From Winogradskyella sp. (GTDB lineage Bacteria; Bacteroidota; Bacteroidia; Flavobacteriales; Flavobacteriaceae): a stretch of DNA of 64,000 bases. The position numbers and the translations under genes were made by a program. Location: NCBI RefSeq assembly GCF_028289625.1, contig NZ_JANQOM010000038.1, positions 1 to 64,000 on the forward strand. The letters run 5' to 3'. Below the pieces are notes generated by a model, which was given only the letters and a program-made list of their open reading frames with translations, had not been told where the DNA came from and made no database searches. Below, in pieces: positions 47,812 to 56,598 of this stretch. Position 1 is the stretch's first letter. Every line of letters starts with the position of its first letter.

Positions 47812-47979
47812 GGATTGATTTTTTAGCTCGATAAATGTAAGAAAATCATTTCGTTCTAATAATCTACAAGGTTAAGGGAAAGATATTTTAGTTGAAAAAC
47901 TGATTAGTGCCCCATTTTAACTAAATTGGAGTTGAAAAGTGTAATTTTGAAAACGGTTTAATTGCCATTCTATGTCTAT

Positions 47980-48777
47980 ATGAAATTTATTTCAAGCCCA
48001 CAAAATCCTTTGGTTAAACGCCTTATGCTTTTAAAAGAAAAATCGCGAGAGCGCAAAAAGACTAATACGTTTTTAATAGAAGGCAAACGTGAGTTATCCT
48101 TAGCCATAAAAGGTGGTTACACCATCGAAACCTTATTATTTTATCCTAATCTTTTTTCTGAAAGTGAAGCTAACGCTATGAGCCGTTACGGTATTGATAT
48201 CATTGAAATTTCTAAAGACGTTTTTCAAAAATTAGCACATCGCGATACGACTGAAGGAGTCATTGCTGTAGTGAAATCAAAATCTCACGAATTGGAAAGT
48301 CTCAACTTTAAATCTAAAAATCCACTTATTTTAGTAGCCGAAGCACCAGAAAAACCCGGGAATGTTGGTGCCTTGCTCAGAACTGCGGATGCTGCTAATA
48401 TTGATGCTGTGATTATTGCCAATCCAAAGTCTGATTTATATAACCCAAACATTATTCGCTCTAGTGTAGGCAGTGTATTTACTACAGAAATTGCTGTGGC
48501 TAGCTCTGAAGAAGCGATTGCATTTTTGCAGAAATACAATTTCAATATTTTTTCTGCAATATTACAAGAATCGGAGCCATACCATACACAAGATTACACC
48601 TTACCAACTGCCATTGTGGTTGGCACCGAAGCTACAGGATTAACGGAAATCTGGAGAGATGCAGCAACAAAAAACATTAGTATTCCCATGCAAGGAGTTA
48701 TTGATTCCATGAATGTCTCTGTTGCCGCAGGAATTCTTATTTTTGAAGCTATTCGCCAAAGGCGAATTAATGAGTAA
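47980..48777 (+). CDS. TrmH/SpoU family RNA methyltransferase
   Basis: MKFISSPQNPLVKRLMLLKEKSRERKKTNTFLIEGKRE; APEKPGNVGALLRTADA; NIIRSSVGSVFT; VGTEATGLTE; IPMQGVIDSMNVSVAAGIL. Confidence 0.94.
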   Translation: MKFISSPQNPLVKRLMLLKEKSRERKKTNTFLIEGKRELSLAIKGGYTIETLLFYPNLFSESEANAMSRYGIDIIEISKDVFQKLAHRDTTEGVIAVVKSKSHELESLNFKSKNPLILVAEAPEKPGNVGALLRTADAANIDAVIIANPKSDLYNPNIIRSSVGSVFTTEIAVASSEEAIAFLQKYNFNIFSAILQESEPYHTQDYTLPTAIVVGTEATGLTEIWRDAATKNISIPMQGVIDSMNVSVAAGILIFEAIRQRRINE

Positions 48778-48822
48778 TTAATAATTGGTAATGTGTAATT
48801 AGTAACTTGTAATAAGTAATGA
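48774..48822. repeat. Degenerate heptanucleotide array (GTAATNN)n, left flank of four-helix-bundle gene
   Basis: GTAATTA ATAATTG GTAATGT GTAATTA GTAACTT GTAATAA GTAATGA, 7 contiguous 7-mers running into the ATG at 48819. Confidence 0.82.
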
Positions 48823-49163
48823 AAGAGAATATAATTGCCTCCAAAAGCTATGATTTTGCAGTAAGAATAGTTTTATTAAACAAAGATTTAATTGCTAAAA
48901 ATGAATATGTTTTATCGAAACAAATCCTTAAATCAGGAACGTCAATTGGCGCAAATGTAGAGGAAGCCATAGGCGGCATCTCTAAGAAAGATTTTAGAGC
49001 AAAAATGTCAATATCCTATAAAGAAGCTAGAGAAACCCATTATTGGCTCAGATTACTAAAAGATACCAATTACATTAATCTGGAAGAATATGAAAAATTG
49101 GAAAGCGAGCTTTCAAGTATTCTAAAGATACTTTTCAAAATTATTCAATCCTCTAAAGAATAA
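48819..49163 (+). CDS. Four helix bundle protein (S23 / 23S rRNA IVS-encoded family, Avd-like fold)
   Basis: SYDFAVRIVLLNKDLIAKNEYVLSKQILKSGTSIGANVEEAIGGISKKDFRAKMSISYKEARETHYWLRLLKDTN. Confidence 0.92.
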   Translation: MKENIIASKSYDFAVRIVLLNKDLIAKNEYVLSKQILKSGTSIGANVEEAIGGISKKDFRAKMSISYKEARETHYWLRLLKDTNYINLEEYEKLESELSSILKILFKIIQSSKE

Positions 49164-49169
49164 AGAACT

Positions 49170-49197
49170 ATTAATTATTCATCATTAATTACTAATT
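49170..49197. repeat. Degenerate heptanucleotide array, right flank of four-helix-bundle gene (opposite orientation)
   Basis: ATTAATT ATTCATC ATTAATT ACTAATT; revcomp of 49181-49200 matches 48766-48785 at 18/20. Confidence 0.7.
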
Positions 49198-49200
49198 AAT

Positions 49201-50433
49201 ATGAGCGCAGCGAATCTTTTCTACATCATAATCGGGATAATCATCGTCAACTTCATGAAAGACAAAATCCTAAATGCTATAAATGCCAAACATTTTAATG
49301 ATTCCATTCCAGACGAATTGAATGATGTGTATGATACCGAAGAATATAAAAAATCTCAAGACTATAAAGCCACGAATTATAGATTTGGCATATGGTCTTC
49401 CCTATTCTCTTTAGTATTAACGCTAGCATTTTTGTTTTTAGATGGGTTTGAGTTTGTGGATGATTTAGCAAGAAACTATTCCGATAAGCCTGTGGCTGTA
49501 GCTCTTATATTTTTTGGCATTATCATGTTGGCAAGTGATATTATCACTATACCTTTTGGGTATTACAAAACCTTTGTGATTGAAGAACGGTTCGGTTTTA
49601 ATAAGACCACGAAAAAGACTTTTATCCTAGACAAGTTTAAAGGCTTATTAATGATGGCCATTCTAGGAGGAGGAATTATTGCTCTTATTGTTTGGTTTTA
49701 TGAACTTACAGGCAATAAATTCTGGCTTTATGCTTGGGGTATTGTCACAGTTTTTACTGTGTTTATGAATATGTTTTATTCGAGGTTAATCGTACCTTTA
49801 TTCAATAAGCAAAGCCCATTGGAAGAAGGAGACTTACGTCAAAAAATTTCAGACTATGCCAAATCGGTTGGTTTTAGTTTGAAAAAGATTTTCATTATCG
49901 ATGGTTCTAAACGAAGCACTAAAGCCAATGCCTATTTTTCTGGTTTTGGCAGTGAAAAACGTGTCACACTATATGATACATTGATTAATGATTTAGAAGA
50001 TGAAGAAATCGTAGCGGTTTTAGCTCACGAAGTTGGGCATTATAAGCGCAAGCATATTATTTTTAACTTGGTAACGTCTATCTTATTGACTGGATTAACC
50101 CTTTATATTCTCTCTATTTTTATTTCTAATCCTTTGCTGTCTAATGCTATTGGAGTTGAAACACCGAGTTTTCATGTTGGGTTGATCGCCTTTGGCCTAC
50201 TCTACTCACCAATATCTGAAGTCACTGGATTAATTATGAATTATGTCTCTCGTGTCTTCGAATACCAAGCTGACAATTATGCAAAAAACACCTACAAGGC
50301 AGAACCCCTGATTAGTTCCTTAAAAAAATTATCGAAGAATAGCTTAAGTAATCTTACGCCTCATAAAGCTTATGTCTTTATGCATTATTCGCATCCTACA
50401 CTTTTGGATAGGGTTAGAAATTTGAGAAATTAA
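49201..50433 (+). CDS. M48 family metallopeptidase (Ste24-like)
   Basis: AVLAHEVGHYKRKHIIFNL, FGFNKTTKKTFILDKFKG, EYQADNYA. Confidence 0.94.
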   Translation: MSAANLFYIIIGIIIVNFMKDKILNAINAKHFNDSIPDELNDVYDTEEYKKSQDYKATNYRFGIWSSLFSLVLTLAFLFLDGFEFVDDLARNYSDKPVAVALIFFGIIMLASDIITIPFGYYKTFVIEERFGFNKTTKKTFILDKFKGLLMMAILGGGIIALIVWFYELTGNKFWLYAWGIVTVFTVFMNMFYSRLIVPLFNKQSPLEEGDLRQKISDYAKSVGFSLKKIFIIDGSKRSTKANAYFSGFGSEKRVTLYDTLINDLEDEEIVAVLAHEVGHYKRKHIIFNLVTSILLTGLTLYILSIFISNPLLSNAIGVETPSFHVGLIAFGLLYSPISEVTGLIMNYVSRVFEYQADNYAKNTYKAEPLISSLKKLSKNSLSNLTPHKAYVFMHYSHPTLLDRVRNLRN

Positions 50434-50587
50434 CAGCTTGATATTCTGAAATAAAAAAGTGAAATTGGTTAACGTCTGATATAGACAATTAAAAAAGTTA
50501 ATATCTAGGCATTGTCAACAATTATCAAATTTTTACGATAAACAATCGATTAAATTCTGAGAACCCTTATTGATACAAAAGGTTCAA

Positions 50588-50620
50588 CTTTTAGAACAAA
50601 TCATACTTCTTTTAGAATAA
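50588..50620. promoter_or_regulatory. Candidate operator: CTTTTAGAAYAA direct repeat, 21-bp period
   Basis: CTTTTAGAACAA at 50588 and CTTTTAGAATAA at 50609. Confidence 0.5.
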
Positions 50621-50641
50621 GTTACCGATTAACGACGACTT

Positions 50642-50649
50642 TATATTTG
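50642..50649 (+). promoter_or_regulatory. Candidate Bacteroidota -7 promoter element TATATTTG
   Basis: Exact TAnnTTTG match 31 nt before the ATG at 50680. Confidence 0.5.
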
Positions 50650-50679
50650 TACCATACTTAAAAGAAAACCTTCTAGAAC

Positions 50680-52389
50680 ATGGAAATTAAAATAAACTTA
50701 TCAAAGCAGGTAGCTATTTGTATTTGTGCACTATTCTTTATCCTCACATTAAAAGCCCAAAATAACTTATATTACAATTTTGACGTAAATAAAATAGCAA
50801 AGAGAATTGACAGCCTTTTAATGAACTATAATGACAAAGAACCAGGAATGTCCATTGGAATTGTTATCGATAGTAAATTGGTAATTCAAAGGCAAATAGG
50901 CCTTGCTAATTTAGAGTACCAAGTTCCAATTACGGGAGAAACCTCATTTCATGTTGCATCAGTTTCTAAACAATTCACGGCGTTCGCAATCTTACTACTC
51001 GAAGATGAAGGAAAAATTTCACTGAATGATGATATCAGAAAGTACATTCCTGAAATTCATGAATTTGAACATAAAATAAAGATTAAAAATCTCTTGAACC
51101 ATACCAGTGGAATTAAAGACCAATGGAATTTATTAAGACTTTCTGGATGGCAATTAAATGATTTTATAAACAATGACCACGTACTTAATATTCTCTACAA
51201 TCAAACTTCATTAAATTTCGAGCCTAACGAAGACTTTATGTACAGCAATTCTGGCTACACTCTTTTGGCAGAAATTGTTACACGAGTTTCTGGTATGAGA
51301 TTTGCCGAGTATATGGAAAAACACATCTTTAAGCCATTGAAAATGAATCAAACTCAATTTGTAGATAAAGAAGGTCAAATAATCGAAAAAAATGCTAATT
51401 CTTATTATAAAAATGGGCAATACTATATAGAAGATGTATTCAATAATTCCAGCTATGGGGCGACAAATTTGTCAACTACTATCGAAGACTTAACTAAATG
51501 GGTCGTAAATTTCAATAAAAAAAAAGTTGGTAATAGTATCCTGTTTGATAAAATGAATTCCCAAGGAAAGTTGAGCAATGGTAACACTTATGGCTATGCG
51601 AATGGTCAATTCATCAATCAATATAAAGGTATCAATAGAATTCAGCACAGTGGACAAGATGCAAGTTATCAAGCCTATATTGGCAGATTTCCAGATTTAG
51701 ACGTTAGTATAATTTTCTTCAATAATAATTCTGAAATTAATGGAGGCGAAGTTGTAAGTCAATTAACAGAAATCTGTTTATCAGAGTATTTAAAAAACAG
51801 ACAGTATAATTCAACATCAAAAATAATACTAAACAAAAAATCGCCGATTTCAAAGTCGACAAAAACACTTAAAACTTTTGAAGGCTATTATTGGAGCGAG
51901 CAAGACAGATATTCACGTCAATTAAAAGTTCAAAATGACACCTTGCAATACATACGAAATACCAATGACAAAACAGCACTAATTCCTGTTGATGAAAATG
52001 AATTTGAAATGAAGATTGACGAGTACTTATCGGTATTATTTAAATCTAATCAGATAGTTTTAACACTAAATGATGGCAACCAAATTATTTTGGACAAATA
52101 CATTCCAGCAAAGTATGATTCAAATTTATTAAGACAGTTTGCGGGAAAATATCGTAGTCCAGAATTAAACAGTTATTACACCTTTTCAATTCAGGATAAT
52201 CAATTAGTTGCGAATCACACAAGACTTGGAAATTTTAACCTAAAAGCAATAAAAAATGACTATTTCATCGGAAATAAAGGTTCGATTCAGAAAATTGTAT
52301 TTTTAAGAAATGGATTAGGAAAAATTGTCGGAGTGAACATATCAAGTAGTAGAGCTAAAAATGTTAAGTTCGATAAAGTAAGTGAATAA
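50680..52389 (+). CDS. Serine hydrolase (beta-lactamase family)
   Basis: HVASVSKQFTAFAILLLEDEGKISLND (SxxK), MYSNSGYTLLAEIV (YxN). Confidence 0.9.
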   Translation: MEIKINLSKQVAICICALFFILTLKAQNNLYYNFDVNKIAKRIDSLLMNYNDKEPGMSIGIVIDSKLVIQRQIGLANLEYQVPITGETSFHVASVSKQFTAFAILLLEDEGKISLNDDIRKYIPEIHEFEHKIKIKNLLNHTSGIKDQWNLLRLSGWQLNDFINNDHVLNILYNQTSLNFEPNEDFMYSNSGYTLLAEIVTRVSGMRFAEYMEKHIFKPLKMNQTQFVDKEGQIIEKNANSYYKNGQYYIEDVFNNSSYGATNLSTTIEDLTKWVVNFNKKKVGNSILFDKMNSQGKLSNGNTYGYANGQFINQYKGINRIQHSGQDASYQAYIGRFPDLDVSIIFFNNNSEINGGEVVSQLTEICLSEYLKNRQYNSTSKIILNKKSPISKSTKTLKTFEGYYWSEQDRYSRQLKVQNDTLQYIRNTNDKTALIPVDENEFEMKIDEYLSVLFKSNQIVLTLNDGNQIILDKYIPAKYDSNLLRQFAGKYRSPELNSYYTFSIQDNQLVANHTRLGNFNLKAIKNDYFIGNKGSIQKIVFLRNGLGKIVGVNISSSRAKNVKFDKVSE

Positions 52390-52490
52390 AAATCGCTACT
52401 ATCCTTATCCGAGACCATTGACGAAACCATCTAAAATTTCCTTTTAAAAACCCATTGCCCAATTCATAGAGTTTGTTTACTTTAGTTGTT

Positions 52491-54698
52491 ATGACTGAAG
52501 TGGACATTGAAAAAGAGAATGCAGCCATTGCAAAAGCCTACAAAGAGCTACTCCGAGTAAGCTACCAGACCCTAACGGCAGCCGATAAAAAACTGATTCG
52601 GCAAGCGTTTGAGGTAGCGCTCGATGCGCACAAAGACCAACGACGCAAATCCGGGGAGGCTTATATCTTTCATCCGATAGCTGTGGCAAAAATTGTCGCC
52701 CAAGAGATTGGCTTGGATGCGACCTCTATTGCTTCTGCCTTACTTCATGATGTGGTTGAAGACAACCCTAATTATACCATTGCTGATATTGAACAACTTT
52801 TTGGGGAAACCGTAGCAAGAATTGTAGATGGTCTCACTAAAATTTCGTATTTAAAAAAAGACATGGATGTCTCGCTACAAGCAGAGAATTTTCGTAAAAT
52901 GTTGCTCACGCTCAATGACGATGTACGGGTTATCATTATTAAAATCGCAGATCGTTTGCACAATATGCAAACTATGGATGCCATGCGTAATGATAAACAA
53001 GTAAAAATTGCTTCAGAAACTTTATACATCTATGCACCATTAGCACACAGAATAGGACTTTATAACATTAAAACCGAACTCGAGGACTTAGGCCTTAAGT
53101 ATACAGAACCTGAAGTCTACAATGACATAGCCGAGAAAATGCAAGAAAGCAAAGAAGAGCAAGATGCTTATATTAAAGCTTTCTCTAAAGTCATTGAAAA
53201 ATCCTTAAATCAAGAAGGTCTTAACTACGAAATTAAAGGTCGACCAAAATCCATTTTTAGTATAAGACGAAAAATGGTGAAGCAAGGTGTATCTTTCGAC
53301 GAAGTCTACGATAAATTTGCCGTAAGAATTATTTACAAATCAGATTTTGTAAACGAAAAATTCCTCGCTTGGAAAATTTACTCAATCGTTACCGATCACT
53401 TCACACCTAATCCTATCCGATTGCGCGATTGGATTTCGTCACCAAAATCTACGGGTTATGAAGCATTGCACATCACGGTTGTTGGACCAAAAAGTCGTTG
53501 GGTAGAGGTTCAGATTCGTAGTGAACGTATGAACGAAATTGCTGAAAAAGGTTATGCGGCGCATTACAAATACAAAAATGTTGATGATAAGGATGATAGT
53601 CTCGATTTATGGATCAATAAACTACAAGAGGCTTTAGAAAACAACGAAGCTGATGCCGTGGATTTTGTGGAGCAATTTAAGCTTAACCTGTATTCCAAAG
53701 AAATATTTGTCTTCTCACCAAAAGGAGATTTGAAGTCCTTACCCAAGGGAGCCACTCCACTTGATTTTGCCTTTAGTATCCATACTGAGGTTGGTATGAC
53801 CACACGAGGCGCTAAGGTTAATGGTAAATTGGTTCCCCTGAGTTACGAGTTGCAAAGCGGTGATCGTGTAGAAATTTTAACCTCCGAAAACGCCAAACCC
53901 AATGCCAATTGGCTAGATTACGCAACAACGGCGAGAGCAAGAAGTAAGATTAAATCGGCCTTGAATGCGCATACCAAGGAAATTGCTGAAGAAGGTAAAG
54001 AAATCCTTAGACGAAAATTAAAACAACTCAAGATTACCCTCAACGAAAAAGCGGTAAATGAGTTGGTAACCTACTTTAAACTCAAAACCTCATTAGATTT
54101 ATTTTATCGTGTTGGTATCGGAACCATTGATAATGCAAAATTAAAGGCCTTTGCTTCCTCACGTAGCGGTGCTTTTATGAGCTATATTAAAAACCGAATT
54201 CGAAAACCAGATGTCCCAAAAGACATAGACAAAGAAGAGATTACGTCTAAGTACGATATGCTTGTTTTCGGCAAGGAGGAAGAACGTCTGAGTTATACCT
54301 TAGCTAATTGTTGCAATCCAATTCCTGGCGATAAAGTTTTCGGTTTCTTAACCGTTAATGATGGTATAAAAGTGCATAAAAAGAACTGTCCCAATGCGGT
54401 AAGCCTTCAATCTAATTATGCCTACCGTATTATGACAGCCAAATGGATAGATTCGTCACAGCGTACCTATACCTCTAGTATTAAATTATCAGGCATTGAT
54501 AATCTTGGACTGGTTAATAATATCACAAAGCTGATTTCAGGAAACCTTCATGTAAATATGAAGAGTATCAGTTTTTCTAGCGAAGATGGTATTTTTAGCG
54601 GTGACATAACGGTTGAGGTCAAAAACCAAAACATGTTAAAAAACCTTATTGAAAAACTCAAAAAAATTAATGGAATAGACAAAGTGACTAGAGTATAA
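52491..54698 (+). CDS. RelA/SpoT family bifunctional (p)ppGpp synthetase/hydrolase
   Basis: HPIAVAKIVAQEIGLDATSIASALLHDVVEDN (HD), synthetase and TGS (VFSPKGDLKSLPKGATPLDFAFSIHTEVG), ACT domain. Confidence 0.96.
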   Translation: MTEVDIEKENAAIAKAYKELLRVSYQTLTAADKKLIRQAFEVALDAHKDQRRKSGEAYIFHPIAVAKIVAQEIGLDATSIASALLHDVVEDNPNYTIADIEQLFGETVARIVDGLTKISYLKKDMDVSLQAENFRKMLLTLNDDVRVIIIKIADRLHNMQTMDAMRNDKQVKIASETLYIYAPLAHRIGLYNIKTELEDLGLKYTEPEVYNDIAEKMQESKEEQDAYIKAFSKVIEKSLNQEGLNYEIKGRPKSIFSIRRKMVKQGVSFDEVYDKFAVRIIYKSDFVNEKFLAWKIYSIVTDHFTPNPIRLRDWISSPKSTGYEALHITVVGPKSRWVEVQIRSERMNEIAEKGYAAHYKYKNVDDKDDSLDLWINKLQEALENNEADAVDFVEQFKLNLYSKEIFVFSPKGDLKSLPKGATPLDFAFSIHTEVGMTTRGAKVNGKLVPLSYELQSGDRVEILTSENAKPNANWLDYATTARARSKIKSALNAHTKEIAEEGKEILRRKLKQLKITLNEKAVNELVTYFKLKTSLDLFYRVGIGTIDNAKLKAFASSRSGAFMSYIKNRIRKPDVPKDIDKEEITSKYDMLVFGKEEERLSYTLANCCNPIPGDKVFGFLTVNDGIKVHKKNCPNAVSLQSNYAYRIMTAKWIDSSQRTYTSSIKLSGIDNLGLVNNITKLISGNLHVNMKSISFSSEDGIFSGDITVEVKNQNMLKNLIEKLKKINGIDKVTRV

Positions 54699-54779
54699 TA
54701 TATGTGAAGGTTTTTGAAAACTTGTTCATTTTTTAGCTTTAAAACACAGCTTCTATTTATTAGTTCCTTTAATTTTATG

Positions 54780-54787
54780 TAAATTTG
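54780..54787 (+). promoter_or_regulatory. Candidate Bacteroidota -7 promoter element TAAATTTG
   Basis: Exact TAnnTTTG match 10 nt before the fur-family ATG. Confidence 0.4.
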
Positions 54788-54796
54788 CACCTTATT

Positions 54797-55249
54797 ATGA
54801 ATGCAACAACAGAAGAAAGTAATCAGGAAATCGTAAAGCGTGTTTTTACACAATTCCTAGAAGATAAAGGACATAGAAAAACTCCAGAGCGCTATGCCAT
54901 TCTTCAAGAAATATACGATAGTGAAGAGCATTTTGATATAGAGTCTTTATACATCAAAATGAAGAATAAAAATTATCGTGTCAGTAGAGCTACCTTGTAC
55001 AATACTATAGAATTGTTGTTAGAATGTAATTTGGTCCGTAAGCACCAATTTGGACAAAATCAGGCACATTACGAAAAGTCCTATTTCGATAAACAGCACG
55101 ATCATGTCATTCTAACGGATACTGGTGAAGTTATAGAATTCTGCGATCCTCGCATTCAATCCATAAAAAAGACCATAGAAGAGGTCTTTGATATCGAAAT
55201 AACTAATCATTCACTATACTTTTACGGCAACCGTAAAGCAGAAGACTAA
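54797..55249 (+). CDS. Fur family transcriptional regulator
   Basis: [76 protein letters not shown]. Confidence 0.92.
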   Translation: MNATTEESNQEIVKRVFTQFLEDKGHRKTPERYAILQEIYDSEEHFDIESLYIKMKNKNYRVSRATLYNTIELLLECNLVRKHQFGQNQAHYEKSYFDKQHDHVILTDTGEVIEFCDPRIQSIKKTIEEVFDIEITNHSLYFYGNRKAED

Positions 55250-55262
55250 CTAACGTTTTAAA

Positions 55263-56543
55263 ATGGCAGTAGATTTACTACTAGGACTTCAATGGGGAGA
55301 CGAAGGCAAAGGAAAAATTGTTGATGTATTCACCTCTAAATACGATATTATTGCGCGCTTTCAAGGTGGGCCAAACGCAGGACACACCTTAGTATTTAAT
55401 GGACGAAAGCACGTATTGCATACCATTCCATCTGGAATTTTTCACGACAATACCATAAATCTTGTTGGTAATGGTGTGGTTATAGATCCTGTGATTTTTA
55501 AAAAGGAACTCGACAAATTAGATGAACAAAATGTCGATTATAAAACATCCCTCTGCATCTCGCGTAAGGCACATATCATTTTACCTACGCATCGCTTATT
55601 GGATGCTGCGAGTGAAGCTTCGAAAGGAAAAGCAAAAATAGGCTCTACACTCAAAGGTATTGGGCCTACCTATATGGACAAGACTGGCAGAAATGGCATT
55701 AGAGTTGGTGATATTGAATTGTCTAGCTGGAAGAAAAAATACAGAGCTTTAGCCGATAAGCATGAGGCGATGATCGATTTCTATAATGTTGATATACAAT
55801 ACGATTTAAAAGATCTTGAAGCCGATTTCTTTGAAGGCATAGAGACCTTAAAAACCTTAAAGTTCATAGATTCTGAAGAATTTATCCACCAAGCACAAAC
55901 ATCTGGAAAATCCGTCTTAGCTGAAGGTGCTCAAGGTTCGCTATTGGATATTGATTTTGGCACCTATCCTTTTGTCACCTCATCAAATACCACAGCTGCT
56001 GGTGCTTGTACAGGTCTTGGTGTCGCACCAAATAAAATTGGTGATGTGTTTGGTATTTTTAAAGCCTATACAACTCGAGTAGGTTCGGGGCCATTCCCTA
56101 CGGAATTATTTGATGAAGCTGGTGAAACTATGGGTCTTGTTGGTCATGAGTTTGGTGCAACCACAGGTCGCCCAAGACGTTGTGGCTGGTTAGATTTGGT
56201 GGCGTTAAAGTATGCTTGTCAAGTCAATGGAGTGACACAACTGATTATGATGAAAGGTGATGTATTATCTGGTTTTGACACCTTAAAAGTCTGCACAGCC
56301 TATAACTACAAAGGCGAAACTATAACACATCTTCCTTATAATATTGAAGCCGAAAATGTATCTCCTATCTACACTGAAATAAAAGGTTGGTCAGAAGATT
56401 TAACAGGAATGACCGAAGCATCCCAATTGCCAAAGGAGTTTAATGATTATGTGGAGTTCTTAGAAAATGAACTCGGCATTCCGATTACCATCGTTTCCGT
56501 AGGTCCAGACCGTAAACAGACAATTGTAAGAAAGGAAAAATAG
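55263..56543 (+). CDS. purA: Adenylosuccinate synthetase
   Basis: MAVDLLLGLQWGDEGKGKIVDVF; ARFQGGPNAGHT; GIGPTYMDKTGRNG. Confidence 0.98.
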   Translation: MAVDLLLGLQWGDEGKGKIVDVFTSKYDIIARFQGGPNAGHTLVFNGRKHVLHTIPSGIFHDNTINLVGNGVVIDPVIFKKELDKLDEQNVDYKTSLCISRKAHIILPTHRLLDAASEASKGKAKIGSTLKGIGPTYMDKTGRNGIRVGDIELSSWKKKYRALADKHEAMIDFYNVDIQYDLKDLEADFFEGIETLKTLKFIDSEEFIHQAQTSGKSVLAEGAQGSLLDIDFGTYPFVTSSNTTAAGACTGLGVAPNKIGDVFGIFKAYTTRVGSGPFPTELFDEAGETMGLVGHEFGATTGRPRRCGWLDLVALKYACQVNGVTQLIMMKGDVLSGFDTLKVCTAYNYKGETITHLPYNIEAENVSPIYTEIKGWSEDLTGMTEASQLPKEFNDYVEFLENELGIPITIVSVGPDRKQTIVRKEK

Positions 56544-56598
56544 TTGTATTCGCTTTCTGTTAAAAAAACTGTTAACTCATACTAAAGCAAATCTATAA

